The notes: generated by a model from the sequence alone, not told the origin. 64,000 bases of DNA from Aliihoeflea aestuarii (GCF_024105665.1 NZ_JAAAMK010000001.1:798338-862337); one strand, 5' to 3'; shown: positions 47,656-56,141, counted from the first letter of the stretch. Made by a program: numbers and translations.

Positions 47656-47946
47656 TTGATCGAGGTCGTCGAAACGGATGTATTTTCCGATTGGCTTCAA
47701 CGACTGCGTGATCCGCAGGCCAAAGCGCGAATTCTCGTGCGGATCAGACGCGTGGCACTTGGCAATTTTGGTGATGTCGCCCCGGTCGGCGAGGGCATTT
47801 CGGAGTTGCGGATTCATTACGGCCCCGGCTACCGGATTTATCTGGCAAGCCGTGGCGAAGCGTTGGTGATCTTGCTGTGCGGCGGAGATAAGAGGACGCA
47901 AGCGAAGGATATCGTTGCCGCAAAGGCGTTGGCGAAAAGTCTGTAG
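47656..47946 (+). CDS. RelE/ParE-superfamily toxin (HigB-like addiction module killer)
   Basis: This 96-residue basic protein begins IEVVETDVFSDWLQRLRDPQ and continues ARILVRIRRVALGNFGDVAP, GEGISELRIHYGPGYRIYLA and VILLCGGDKRTQAKDI. These are hallmarks of the putative addiction module killer family related to HigB/RelE mRNA interferases. The start appears to be TTG 47656. The antitoxin gene begins 8 bp after the stop, so this is a toxin-first operon. Base composition is less GC-rich than in the neighbours, suggesting acquisition. Activity would be translation-dependent mRNA cleavage, inferred from the superfamily. Confidence 0.88.
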   Translation: MIEVVETDVFSDWLQRLRDPQAKARILVRIRRVALGNFGDVAPVGEGISELRIHYGPGYRIYLASRGEALVILLCGGDKRTQAKDIVAAKALAKSL

Positions 47947-47953
47947 GTGATCG

Positions 47954-48250
47954 ATGACCGTAAAGATAAGACCATGGGATGCTGCTTCGCATCTCGACAG
48001 CAAGGAGATGATCCTAGCTTATCTGGAAGCCGCATTGGAAGACGGCGATCCAGCTTTGATCGCTGCCGCGATCGGCGACGTTGCACGAGCGCGCGGAATG
48101 TCCGAGGTCGCCGCCACCGCCGGAATGTCGCGGGAGAGCCTCTACAAATCGCTTTCAACGGATGGAAATCCCGCCTTCTCCACGATCCTTAAAGTTCTTC
48201 GGGCGCTCGATCTGGAGTTGACAGTCAAGCCCCACGAACACGCCGCCTGA
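47954..48250 (+). CDS. HigA-like antitoxin (addiction module antidote protein)
   Basis: This 98-residue protein has an N-terminal acidic region (PWDAASHLDSKEMILAYLEA) and an HTH (MSEVAATAGMSRESLYKSLS), ending KVLRALDLELTVKPHEH. This matches the probable addiction module antidote family that pairs with the preceding toxin type. It should bind and neutralise the toxin and repress the operon through its HTH. It converges with another small HTH gene, with only 7 bp between the stops. Confidence 0.9.
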   Translation: MTVKIRPWDAASHLDSKEMILAYLEAALEDGDPALIAAAIGDVARARGMSEVAATAGMSRESLYKSLSTDGNPAFSTILKVLRALDLELTVKPHEHAA

Positions 48251-48257
48251 ACAACCC

Positions 48258-48557
48258 TCATGGCACGTCATCGTGCCGAGCGATGCCGCCCTCGCCTTCC
48301 AGCGTCGCGATGCGCCGGCGCTCCGATTCGGTGAACTTGATCCGCACGCCCGCGCCGCGTGCGTCCTCGGGAATGAAAACGGCGCCCAGTTCTTCGAGCG
48401 CGGTTTTCAGGCGCTCGATCGCGGCATCGTCAGGCCGTGAGATCTTGCGCTCGAAAGCCTCGATGACGCTTTCCTCGATCCCTGAAATGCGCGCGAGCTT
48501 TTCACGCGAGATTTCGACGAGCGCGCGGGCTGCGCGGCAAAGCGGTCCTGTCAGCAT
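48258..48557 (-). CDS. XRE-like helix-turn-helix protein
   Basis: This 99-residue protein has an N-terminal HTH (LCRAARALVEISREKLARIS, then GIEESVIEAFERKISRPDDA) resembling Cro/CI-type domains. A short tail (LGAVFIPEDARGAGVRIKFT) is seen in stand-alone rhizobial XRE regulators. A GGGGGTG upstream may serve as ribosome binding site. Its target is unknown. It is convergent with the antitoxin gene and could be unrelated to the toxin/antitoxin pair. Confidence 0.85.
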   Translation of the reverse strand: MLTGPLCRAARALVEISREKLARISGIEESVIEAFERKISRPDDAAIERLKTALEELGAVFIPEDARGAGVRIKFTESERRRIATLEGEGGIARHDDVP

Positions 48558-48616
48558 CGGTGATCACCCCCTTTCGTGAGCCGATATCTGGTTCGCCCGG
48601 CAGCAAATTCAACCGT

Positions 48617-49522
48617 CTAGCCGACCAGAACGAGCACGACGATGCCCGCCACGATCAGCAGGCAGCCGGCGATCTCCATCTGGTTGATGCGCTCTTTGAA
48701 GAACAGGACCGATGCGGCGAAGGTGAAGATCATCTCGATCTGCGCCAGAGCCTTGACGATGGCCGCCTGCTGAAGCGTCATCGCCATGAACCACCCGAAG
48801 GAAGCCGTCGCGCCGACGAAGCCGGTGAAGAGCGCCGGCTTCCAGGCGCGCGCGATGCGACCGATTTCGGCCCGATCCCGCCACACCATCCACGCCGACA
48901 TGATCACCGTCTGGAATACGATGACCAAGGCGAGCGTGACTGCCGCCTGCATCATGAAATTCGGCCCGCCGAGCGACAGGGACGCGGCGCGGTAGGCCAC
49001 GGCCGAAATGCCGAATGCCGTTCCCGATGCCAGACCGATCAGCGCATTGCGTGCGAAGACCGAAGCGACGAGGTTGCGCCAGGTCAATTGCATATGCGCG
49101 ACCGAAATCAGCATGACGCCGAAGACGCTGATCGCGATCGCCGCCACCGCGCCCGCCGATACGCGCTCGCCGAAGAAAACCAGCGCGAATATCGCGGCCT
49201 GCGCGGGTTCGGTTCGTGAATAGGCCGTTCCGACCGCGAAATTGCGGAACGAAAACAGATGGATCAGAAGGAACGTCGCGGCGATCTGGCCGAGCGCGCC
49301 CACCACGGCCCATGCGATGAAGACGGCGTTGAGGACGGGAAAATCATAGCCGGCGACGAAATGCAGCATGCCGACGAAGGCGAGCGCGAACGGCACGCCG
49401 AAGCCGAAGCGCACGAAGGTCGCGCCGGTCGTCCCCATCACGCCTTTTAGGTGCTTTTGCGCTGCCGACCGCAGGTTTTGCAGGAAAGCGGCGGCGATGG
49501 TGATGGGAATCCACAGTTCCAT
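48617..49522 (-). CDS. DMT superfamily (EamA-like) transporter
   Basis: This 301-residue membrane protein has ten hydrophobic helices arranged as two five-helix halves, the drug/metabolite transporter architecture. The opening MELWIPITIAAAFLQNLRSA and a later AVGTAYSRTEPAQAAIFAL are typical of bacterial EamA proteins. The last helices (EIAGCLLIVAGIVVLVLVG) match the C-terminal half. The substrate is unknown. It is divergent from the HAD nucleotidase gene. Confidence 0.9.
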   Translation of the reverse strand: MELWIPITIAAAFLQNLRSAAQKHLKGVMGTTGATFVRFGFGVPFALAFVGMLHFVAGYDFPVLNAVFIAWAVVGALGQIAATFLLIHLFSFRNFAVGTAYSRTEPAQAAIFALVFFGERVSAGAVAAIAISVFGVMLISVAHMQLTWRNLVASVFARNALIGLASGTAFGISAVAYRAASLSLGGPNFMMQAAVTLALVIVFQTVIMSAWMVWRDRAEIGRIARAWKPALFTGFVGATASFGWFMAMTLQQAAIVKALAQIEMIFTFAASVLFFKERINQMEIAGCLLIVAGIVVLVLVG

Positions 49523-49613
49523 GCGTCGCCGCTAAACCAGACCGGCCGCAAGCGCAACGGTCCGTGCCCTGAAATCGCTTGGACCATCGGCAGGCACGGT
49601 CCATAAGGACGCC

Positions 49614-50318
49614 ATGACAAATCGACCCGATCCCGCCCGTTTCGCTCATATCACAGACTGGGTGTTCGACCTCGACAACACGCTCTATCCGCATCACACG
49701 AACCTGTTCGCGCAGATCGACGTTCGGATGACCGGCTACATAGCAGACCTGTTGCACCTGCCGCCAAAAGAGGCGCGCGTGATGCAAAAGGAGCTCTACA
49801 AGGAATACGGAACGACGATGAAAGGTCTGATGGAGCGGCACGCCATCGACCCGGACGATTTTCTGCAAAAGGTCCACGACATCGATTATTCGCCTGTCCA
49901 GGCGGCACCTGAACTGGAAGCTGCGATCAAGGCACTGCCCGGCCGCAAGTTCATCTTCACCAATGGCGACCGCCGGCATGCCGAGAACACGGCCCGTCGG
50001 CTCGGGATCCTCGACCATTTCGACGATATTTTCGATATCGTCGCGGCAGGCCTAAACCCAAAGCCCGCGCGCGACACCTATGACAAATTCGTCGCGCTTC
50101 ACAAGGTCGCCGGCCCGAAGGCGGCGATGTTCGAGGATCTGGCGCGCAATCTCGCCGCACCCAAGGCGCTTGGCATGACGACGGTGCTCGTCGTTCCGCG
50201 TAATTTCGAGCCGACCTTCACGGAAATCTGGGAGCAGGACCCTGATCACGAGGACGACGTCGATTATGTCACCGACGATCTGACGGCGTTTCTCGGCTCG
50301 ATCCTCGCCAAAGGCTAG
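49614..50318 (+). CDS. HAD-family pyrimidine 5'-nucleotidase (SDT1/PhoP-like)
   Basis: This 234-residue HAD hydrolase has motif I as WVFDLDNTLYPHH (D19 nucleophile, D21 acid/base), motif II KFIFTNGDRRHAENTARRLG and motif III/IV around KPARDTYDKFV and AMFEDLARNLAAPKALGM. This form is annotated as pyrimidine 5'-nucleotidase in alphaproteobacteria, so nucleotide monophosphates are probable substrates. The stop codon overlaps the convergent small gene in a CTAG tetranucleotide shared by both strands. It is divergent from the DMT transporter. Confidence 0.9.
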   Translation: MTNRPDPARFAHITDWVFDLDNTLYPHHTNLFAQIDVRMTGYIADLLHLPPKEARVMQKELYKEYGTTMKGLMERHAIDPDDFLQKVHDIDYSPVQAAPELEAAIKALPGRKFIFTNGDRRHAENTARRLGILDHFDDIFDIVAAGLNPKPARDTYDKFVALHKVAGPKAAMFEDLARNLAAPKALGMTTVLVVPRNFEPTFTEIWEQDPDHEDDVDYVTDDLTAFLGSILAKG

Positions 50319-50569
50319 ACCCGCGGATCGGATGGTCGATCCGGCACCCGGTCCACCGCATCCTCCGGCGACGAGCCGGCATTGCGAGATGGCGGCAGGT
50401 CGCCGAGCTGCTCGGCGCTCGACACGCCCGGCCGTTTGTCCTTCTCGAATTCGCCGTCGCGCTTTTCGGCTTCGTCGGGAAGCGAATCCTGCGGCCGCTC
50501 GGGATGGCCGAGGTCCTTTTCCTGTTGGTCCCGAATGATCTCGTCGTCGGTGCTGGTGCGTCCGTCCAT
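50315..50569 (-). CDS. small acidic hydrophilic protein of unknown function
   Basis: This 84-residue protein is strongly charged, with many Asp, Glu, Lys and Pro (DDEIIRDQQEKDLGHPERPQ, then EDAVDRVPDRPSDPRV) and almost no hydrophobic core, so it is probably disordered. A strong AAGGAGA lies 8 nt before ATG 50569, which supports a real gene. No family was recognised. It shares a CTAG tetranucleotide with the end of the nucleotidase gene. Confidence 0.65.
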   Translation of the reverse strand: MDGRTSTDDEIIRDQQEKDLGHPERPQDSLPDEAEKRDGEFEKDKRPGVSSAEQLGDLPPSRNAGSSPEDAVDRVPDRPSDPRV

Positions 50570-50616
50570 GACGATTCTCCTTTTGAAAGAAACGCCCACC
50601 GATATCGACCGTTCCG

Positions 50617-51123
50617 TCAGTGACCCGCAGCCGCCGAGAATGGCGGCTCGCGCACGGCAAATGGGATGACCACATTGCCGGCTTTCTCGAAGTCGAGCGT
50701 GACCTCCACTTCATTGCCCGCGATGAGCCGACCATCCACGACCGTCAGCATCAGATGCAGGCCGCCGGGCCTCAAATCCAACCGATCGCCCGGTTCGATG
50801 GCGACGCCGCCGTCAAGCGGCCCGTCGCCCTTAAGTTCGATCCGTCCGGCCGCAGGCGAAGTCGCGCCAAGGAGCCGGTCGGAGGTTTCGCCGCGATTGA
50901 GGATGGTCAGATGAGCACTCGTCGCCTGTTCGCCCGGACGCATCGCGCCTATCCAGGCACCTGAAAGCTGCAAATCGGCCGCCATGACGGTGTCGAGATC
51001 GACGCAGCCCGACAGATGCAGCATCTGCGTCTCCGGGCAATCGTCCCTTTCGGCCACGGCCGGCGCGGCAAGCCATGCCAGCCCGACCATCGCGGCGAAG
51101 ATGCGAAACGCGACCTTGCTCAT
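50617..51123 (-). CDS. PCu(A)C-like periplasmic copper chaperone, degenerate site
   Basis: This 168-residue protein has a Sec signal (MSKVAFRIFAAMVGLAWLAA, cleavage after AVA) and a PCu(A)C/DUF461 fold: SAHLTILNRGETSDRLLGA, AGRIELKGDGPLDG, LRPGGLHLMLTVVDG and VEVTLDFEKAGNVVIPF. The His-x-Met of the usual GGyHvML segment remains (HLM), but the other canonical His and Met ligands (usual EHEM-type segment) are replaced by Lys and Gly. An N-terminal CPETQMLHLSGC segment offers two Cys plus Met and His as an alternative metal or disulphide site. Known role of the family: delivering copper for cytochrome oxidase assembly. Metal binding here is uncertain. Confidence 0.8.
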   Translation of the reverse strand: MSKVAFRIFAAMVGLAWLAAPAVAERDDCPETQMLHLSGCVDLDTVMAADLQLSGAWIGAMRPGEQATSAHLTILNRGETSDRLLGATSPAAGRIELKGDGPLDGGVAIEPGDRLDLRPGGLHLMLTVVDGRLIAGNEVEVTLDFEKAGNVVIPFAVREPPFSAAAGH

Positions 51124-51151
51124 TTCGACAACGGCCCTTTCCGGCCTCCCG

Positions 51152-51994
51152 TCACGCGATCTCGTAGAACCTGGCAATGATATCCCAAGCGTCCTGCGCG
51201 GTATCCACGAAATCGATGATATCCTGATCGCCGGGCGAAATCGTGCCCTGCTCGGCGAGAAAATCGAGATCGACGGCGCGCTCCCAGAACGCCTTGCCGA
51301 AGCAGATGACCGGCACGCGTTCCATGCGTCCCGTCTGGATCAGCGTCAACGTCTCGAAGAACTCGTCCATCGTGCCGAAGCCGCCGGGAAACACGCAGAC
51401 CGCCTTGGCGCGCATCACGAAATGCATCTTGCGGATGGCGAAATAGTGGAAGTTGAAGCACAAATCCGGCGTCACATAGAGGTTCGGCGCCTGCTCGTGC
51501 GGCAGGACGATGTTGAGGCCGATGGACGGCGCGTCGACATCGGCCGCGCCGCGATTGCCCGCCTCCATCACGCCCGGCCCGCCGCCGGTCACGACGACGA
51601 ATTCGCGATGGTCAAACCGTGCCGAATGCTGCGAGCACAGCCGCGCGAATTCCCGCGCTTCCTCGTAATATTTCGCGTTGGCGAGCAGGTTCTTTTTCTG
51701 AACCTCGTTCTTGGCGGCCCAGGCCTCGCCGCCCGGCTCGGGAATGCGCGCGCCGCCGAACAGGATGACGGTCGACTGGATGCCGCGCTCCTGCAAGGCC
51801 ATGTCGGGCTTGAGAAGTTCCAGTTGCAGGCGCACCGGCCGCAATTCGCGCCGCGTCATGAATTCCGCATCGTCCCAGGCGAGCCGGTATGTCGGCGCGC
51901 TGGTCTGCGGCGTATCGGGCACGCTTTTCGCCCGCTCGCGGTCCTCGTCGGAATGCGACAGCGGCGACCAGCCGCCTTCGTTTTTTACGTCCAT
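51152..51994 (-). CDS. LOG-family protein (TIGR00730-like, putative nucleotide 5'-monophosphate phosphoribohydrolase)
   Basis: This 280-residue Rossmann-fold protein of the lysine-decarboxylase-like/LOG family has the signature PGGFGTMDEFFETLTLIQTG (PGGxGTxxE) together with VVVTGGGPGVMEAGNRGA. The N-terminal 80 residues are an extension seen in the longer class. LOG enzymes cleave AMP or cytokinin nucleotides; in bacteria they can act as nucleotide nucleosidases, so the older lysine-decarboxylase name should be avoided. It is on the same strand as the PCu(A)C-like gene (28-bp gap). Confidence 0.9.
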   Translation of the reverse strand: MDVKNEGGWSPLSHSDEDRERAKSVPDTPQTSAPTYRLAWDDAEFMTRRELRPVRLQLELLKPDMALQERGIQSTVILFGGARIPEPGGEAWAAKNEVQKKNLLANAKYYEEAREFARLCSQHSARFDHREFVVVTGGGPGVMEAGNRGAADVDAPSIGLNIVLPHEQAPNLYVTPDLCFNFHYFAIRKMHFVMRAKAVCVFPGGFGTMDEFFETLTLIQTGRMERVPVICFGKAFWERAVDLDFLAEQGTISPGDQDIIDFVDTAQDAWDIIARFYEIA

Positions 51995-52210
51995 GAAACC
52001 GGCAGTTCCCTAACTCGTTGCCCATGACCCGATTCGCACGGGTCGATTGCAGTCAAACCACGAAATCACGGGCTTTGCACGCCGCCGTTTCGCTGCTCGG
52101 CTCTGATTGACCAGCCCCGGCGCTTGCCCTAGTTTCCGCGCCGACCTTTCAGCCTGCGCCAGACTTGCGGCAGCACGGCCCTTCAACAGACATGCAATGG
52201 AGCAAATTTG

Positions 52211-53065
52211 ATGACCAGGCCCGATCTCGGCGTTCTCGAGCAAACCATCGAAGCGGCGTTCGAGGCGCGTGACGGGATCGGCACGGACACGAAAGGCGAC
52301 GTGCGCGAAGCGGTCGAAGCAGCGCTCAACCTTCTCGATCGCGGAGAGGCCCGCGTCGCCGAACGTCAGGCGGACGGCTCCTGGACCGTCAATCAATGGC
52401 TGAAGAAGGCCGTGCTCCTCTCGTTCCGGCTCAACCCGATGGAGATCATCAAGGGAGGGCCGGGCGAATCGGTCTGGTGGGACAAGGTCCCGTCCAAGTT
52501 CGACGGCTGGGGTGCGATGGATTTCGAGCGGTTCGGTTTCCGCGCCGTTCCCAACGCGGTCGTCCGCCGCTCCGCCTTCATCGCGCCGGGCGCGGTGCTG
52601 ATGCCATCCTTCGTCAATCTGGGCGCCTATGTCGGCGAAGGCACGATGGTCGACACCTGGGCGACGGTCGGCTCCTGCGCGCAGATCGGCAAGAACGTGC
52701 ATCTTTCGGGCGGCGTCGGCATCGGCGGCGTTCTGGAGCCGTTGCAGGCCGGGCCGACGATCATCGAGGACAATTGCTTCATCGGCGCACGCTCGGAAGT
52801 AGTCGAGGGCTGCATCGTGCGCGAGGGCGCGGTGCTCGGCATGGGCGTCTATATCGGCAAGTCCACCAAGATCGTCGATCGCGATACCGGCGAAATCCAC
52901 ATGGGCGAGGTGCCAGCCTATTCGGTGGTCGTGTCGGGCACGCTGCCCGGCAAGAACTTTCCGAACGGCGACCCGGGTCCGAGCCTTTACTGCGCGGTCA
53001 TCGTCAAGAAGGTGGACGAGAAGACGCGCTCCAAGACGTCCATCAACGAACTCCTGCGTGCCTAG
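52211..53065 (+). CDS. dapD: 2,3,4,5-tetrahydropyridine-2,6-dicarboxylate N-succinyltransferase
   Basis: DapD makes N-succinyl-2-amino-6-ketopimelate in lysine and meso-diaminopimelate synthesis. The 284-residue protein begins [20 protein letters not shown], then [19 protein letters not shown]. The hexapeptide-repeat left-handed beta helix runs from [20 protein letters not shown] through [23 protein letters not shown] 52211 has a GGAG 8 nt upstream; a TTG one codon earlier is less likely. It shares the pathway with dapE, which lies 0.5 kb downstream beyond a repeat and a DUF805 gene. Confidence 0.97.
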   Translation: MTRPDLGVLEQTIEAAFEARDGIGTDTKGDVREAVEAALNLLDRGEARVAERQADGSWTVNQWLKKAVLLSFRLNPMEIIKGGPGESVWWDKVPSKFDGWGAMDFERFGFRAVPNAVVRRSAFIAPGAVLMPSFVNLGAYVGEGTMVDTWATVGSCAQIGKNVHLSGGVGIGGVLEPLQAGPTIIEDNCFIGARSEVVEGCIVREGAVLGMGVYIGKSTKIVDRDTGEIHMGEVPAYSVVVSGTLPGKNFPNGDPGPSLYCAVIVKKVDEKTRSKTSINELLRA

Positions 53066-53112
53066 ACCATGATGCCGAAAAGTGGGAACCGGTTTTCGAG
53101 CGACATCATGGT
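53066..53112. repeat. intergenic palindromic element (CCGAAAAGTGG-type)
   Basis: The outer arms ACCATGATG (53066-53074) and CATCATGGT (53104-53112) are exact complements. Between them lie CCGAAAA and TTTTCG arms flanking a GTGGGAACCGG centre. It starts on the dapD stop codon. I recognise this CCGAAAAGTGG...CCGGTTTTCG pattern as a dispersed rhizobial intergenic repeat. Copy number cannot be checked in this window, where only one copy occurs. Confidence 0.75.
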
Positions 53113-53143
53113 CCAACTCATTAGTTTGACGCATGTCTGCGAC

Positions 53144-53163
53144 GCCAAGTGAATCCACTTGGC
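53144..53163. repeat. short hairpin next to palindromic element
   Basis: There is a perfect 8-bp stem (GCCAAGTG / CACTTGGC, loop AATC) 31 bp after the first palindrome and 27 bp before the DUF805 gene. It may be the second half of a composite intergenic repeat or a transcription terminator for dapD. It has no T-tract. Confidence 0.55.
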
Positions 53164-53190
53164 TTCATCATGCTTTAGCGGAGACGCATC

Positions 53191-53565
53191 TTGAATCAGG
53201 CTCCCATTCTCTGGCTTTTCTTCGGTCTCAAGGGTCGCATCAGCCGCGTCGCGTTCCTGCTCGGCGGCCTGTTGATGACGGTCGTGACCTTGTTCGTGCT
53301 GTACCGCATGTCGGCGGCCGACGCCATCGAGGCCGGGGACGCCCTCGAGTTCTGGAACACGGTGCTGTCGGTCGTCGTCTTCGTCTCCTTGTGGTGTCAG
53401 GCGGCGCTTGCGGCCAAGCGCCTGCACGACATCGGGCGGCCGGGCATTTTCGCCATCGCCATGTTCGTGCCGCTGGTCAACTTCATCGCCTTCGTCGCGC
53501 TTTGCCTCATCCCCGGCGAACCGGGACCGAACAAATACGGCGCGGTCACCAACGCACCGAATTGA
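53191..53565 (+). CDS. DUF805 domain-containing membrane protein
   Basis: This 124-residue protein has about four hydrophobic segments and the DUF805 landmarks: ILWLFFGLKGRISRVAFLLG near the N-terminus, AALAAKRLHDIGRPGIFAIA in the middle and LCLIPGEPGPNKYG at the C-terminus. Function is unknown for the family. The start is TTG 53191. It lies between dapD and dapE, downstream of the palindromic repeat, and its own product has no evident role in lysine synthesis. Confidence 0.88.
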   Translation: MNQAPILWLFFGLKGRISRVAFLLGGLLMTVVTLFVLYRMSAADAIEAGDALEFWNTVLSVVVFVSLWCQAALAAKRLHDIGRPGIFAIAMFVPLVNFIAFVALCLIPGEPGPNKYGAVTNAPN

Positions 53566-53613
53566 TGCGATTGCCCGCGTGACAGCCGCGCCGCTCTGGA
53601 TTATCGAAGCGGC

Positions 53614-54801
53614 ATGACCCTAGCCACAGATCCCGCCGCCAATCTTTCGACCCTGATCCGCTGCCCTTCCGTGACGCCCGCCGAGGGCGGCGCACTTGCG
53701 GCGCTTGAAGCGATGGTGAGGCCCATGGGTTTTTCCGTCGAGCGCCCGACCTTTTCCGAAACCGGCACGCCGGACGTCGAGAACCTCTACGCGCGCCTTT
53801 CAGGCAACGGGCCGCATCTGATGTTCGCCGGTCATACCGACGTCGTGCCGGTCGGCGACGAGGCATCGTGGACGCATCCGCCCTTCGCAGCCGAAATCGC
53901 GAACGGCATGATGTACGGGCGCGGCGCGGTCGACATGAAGGGCGGCATCGCCTGCTTCGTCGCAGCCGTTGCACGCTACGTCGAAAAACACGGCAAGCTC
54001 AAGGGCTCGGTCTCGCTGCTGATCACCGGCGACGAGGAAGGGCCGTCGATCAACGGCACGTCCAAGCTTCTCGACTGGGCGACCGCCAAGGGCGAGGAAT
54101 GGGACGCGTCCATCGTCGGCGAACCGACCAACCCCGAGGCGCTCGGCGATATGATCAAGTTCGGCCGGCGCGGCTCCATTTCGGGCCAGTTGACCGTCAA
54201 CGGACGGCAGGGCCACGCGGCCTACCCGCACCTTGCCGACAATCCCGTCCGCGGGATCGTGCCGCTGCTCGATGCGCTCATGCATCCGCCGCTCGATGCA
54301 GGCACGGACGAGTTCCAGCCGACCAATCTCGAAATCACCACCGTCGATGTCGGCAATCCGGCCGTCAACGTCATCGCGGCGAAGGCGAGCGCCAAGTTCA
54401 ACATCCGCTTCAACGATACATGGACGGCTGAAACCCTACAGGCCGAAATCCACAATCGGCTCGATCAGGCGGCGACGGACACGCGTCTGCGCACCGGACG
54501 CGACGAGCCGGTCGATTTCGACCTCGTCTGGCTCGGCCGGCCCAGCCCCGTCTTCCTGACGCGCGACGAAAAGCTGACCGCAACGCTGTCCGCATCGGTC
54601 GAGGCGGTGACCGGTCGCACGCCGAAGCTGTCGACTTCGGGCGGCACCTCCGATGCACGCTTCATCAAGGATTTCTGCCCGGTCGTCGAATTCGGACTCG
54701 TGGGCCAAACCATGCACATGGTGGACGAGCGCGTGGCTCTTGCCGATCTTGAGACACTGACGCAAATCTATCTGCGTTTCCTCGAGGACTGGTTCGGGTA
54801 G
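53614..54801 (+). CDS. dapE: succinyl-diaminopimelate desuccinylase
   Basis: DapE hydrolyses N-succinyl-LL-diaminopimelate to LL-DAP plus succinate. The 395-residue M20-family zinc enzyme has the metal and catalytic residues in place: H74 (FAGHTDVVPVGD), D107 (GRGAVDMKGG) and the E141/E142 pair (TGDEEGPSINGT). Later motifs are GRRGSISGQLTVNGRQGHAA (dimerisation domain) and STSGGTSDARF. The length is normal. The following membrane-protein gene starts 6 bp after the stop, suggesting co-transcription. Confidence 0.97.
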   Translation: MTLATDPAANLSTLIRCPSVTPAEGGALAALEAMVRPMGFSVERPTFSETGTPDVENLYARLSGNGPHLMFAGHTDVVPVGDEASWTHPPFAAEIANGMMYGRGAVDMKGGIACFVAAVARYVEKHGKLKGSVSLLITGDEEGPSINGTSKLLDWATAKGEEWDASIVGEPTNPEALGDMIKFGRRGSISGQLTVNGRQGHAAYPHLADNPVRGIVPLLDALMHPPLDAGTDEFQPTNLEITTVDVGNPAVNVIAAKASAKFNIRFNDTWTAETLQAEIHNRLDQAATDTRLRTGRDEPVDFDLVWLGRPSPVFLTRDEKLTATLSASVEAVTGRTPKLSTSGGTSDARFIKDFCPVVEFGLVGQTMHMVDERVALADLETLTQIYLRFLEDWFG

Positions 54802-54807
54802 ATCTCA

Positions 54808-55404
54808 ATGCCGTCGGCCGATTACATCCAGCAATCGCTTTCCGGGGCCGCGCGCCTGATGGCCGGCAAGAAGGACGGCCTGCGGCTTCTCGACATCTCG
54901 GCCGATGGATTCTGGACGTCCTTCTTCGCCATCGTGATCGCACTGCCCGCCATGACGGTCGGCTGGGTCACACTCGCCAACGAAATCGCCTTTCAGGGCG
55001 ACGGCATCGGCAGCCGGCTGTCGATCGTGCTCCGGCTGGCGGCGATCGACATGCTGGCATGGATCGTGCCGCTTGGCCTGCTCGCGCTCGTCGCGCGCAT
55101 GGCCGGCATTGCGAACCGTTTCGTCCATTTCGTCGTCGCCTCGAACTGGGGTGGCGCGATCTATGTCTGGGTGATGCTGCCGCCGTCGCTGGTGCGGCTG
55201 TTCTGGCCAGATGCAGGTGAAAGCGTCACGGCCGTGTCGCTCGGCCTGTTCTTCTTCACCATGGTTCTGTCATGGCGGCTCACCAATGCCGTTCTCGACA
55301 AGGGGCCGGCCTTTGCGACCGGCGTCTTTTCGGCGATGTTCCTCGCCTCGCTGGTCGTTCTCTTCACCCTGCAAGGCGTGTTCGGCCTCGTTCAGGCCGG
55401 ATAG
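54808..55404 (+). CDS. conserved membrane protein of unknown function
   Basis: This 198-residue protein begins with a hydrophilic [20 protein letters not shown] and then shows about five membrane helices (first [18 protein letters not shown], last [18 protein letters not shown]). No catalytic motif was seen. It starts 6 bp after dapE and its 3' end overlaps the convergent truA gene by 13 bp. I recall similar genes between dapE and truA in related genomes, which would suggest a conserved accessory membrane protein, but this was not checked. Confidence 0.85.
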   Translation: MPSADYIQQSLSGAARLMAGKKDGLRLLDISADGFWTSFFAIVIALPAMTVGWVTLANEIAFQGDGIGSRLSIVLRLAAIDMLAWIVPLGLLALVARMAGIANRFVHFVVASNWGGAIYVWVMLPPSLVRLFWPDAGESVTAVSLGLFFFTMVLSWRLTNAVLDKGPAFATGVFSAMFLASLVVLFTLQGVFGLVQAG

Positions 55405-56141
55405 TCGACCCGGATCAGGAAAAGCCCGTCCGGCGGGGCGACCTGCCCGCACCGCGACCTGTCGGCGGCATCGAGCGCGGCGCGCACATCCGCCGCGCTC
55501 CAGGCCCCCTCGCCCGTGCGTTTCAGCGTGCCCACCATCGAGCGAACCTGATTGTGCAGGAACGAACGGGCGGAAGCGCGGATTTCGATGATGTGGCCAT
55601 TTCGCGTCACGTCGAGTTTGTCGAGCGTGCGGATAGGGCTGTTGGCCTGGCACTGGACGGAGCGAAACGTCGTGAAATCATGCTTGCCGAGCAGCGTCTG
55701 CGCGGCCTCGTGCATGGCGGCGGCGTCAAGCGCCTTCGGGACATGCCATGCCCGGTTCCGATCGAGCGCGGCGGGCGCACGCCGGTTGAGGATGCGAAAG
55801 AGATAGTGCCGCGCGGTTGCCGAGAAGCGTGCGTCGAACTCCTCGCCCACCGCCCGCACGGCCAGCACGGCAATTGCGTCGGCGGCGAGTTTCAGATGCG
55901 CGTTGAGCGCACCCATCAATTTGTCTTCCGCCCATTCGCGATCCAGATCGACATGGGCAACCTGCCCCGTGGCGTGAACCCCGGCATCCGTGCGCCCCGC
56001 CCCGCGGATCGTCACGCGCTGCGCCGTGAACCGGAAGATCGCGTCCTCGATCGCCTGCTGTACGCTCGGCAAATCCGCCTGCCGCTGCCAGCCGGCATAG
56101 AGCGTGCCGTCATATTCGATGTCGAGCCGATAGCGCGGCAT
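55392..56141 (-). CDS. truA: tRNA pseudouridine(38-40) synthase
   Basis: TruA isomerises uridines 38-40 in tRNA anticodon arms. The 249-residue protein starts [20 protein letters not shown]. It has the catalytic Asp D52 in [18 protein letters not shown] and later [15 protein letters not shown], which is diagnostic. The ATG and the GNAT gene stop share one base (TGATG), placing truA fourth in the minus-strand operon def-fmt-GNAT-truA. Confidence 0.97.
   Translation of the reverse strand: MPRYRLDIEYDGTLYAGWQRQADLPSVQQAIEDAIFRFTAQRVTIRGAGRTDAGVHATGQVAHVDLDREWAEDKLMGALNAHLKLAADAIAVLAVRAVGEEFDARFSATARHYLFRILNRRAPAALDRNRAWHVPKALDAAAMHEAAQTLLGKHDFTTFRSVQCQANSPIRTLDKLDVTRNGHIIEIRASARSFLHNQVRSMVGTLKRTGEGAWSAADVRAALDAADRSRCGQVAPPDGLFLIRVDYPA

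Noticed and set aside
53066..53175. Possible CRISPR or insertion-sequence end
   Set aside because: There is one copy only, with no spacers, no transposase and no target duplication visible.
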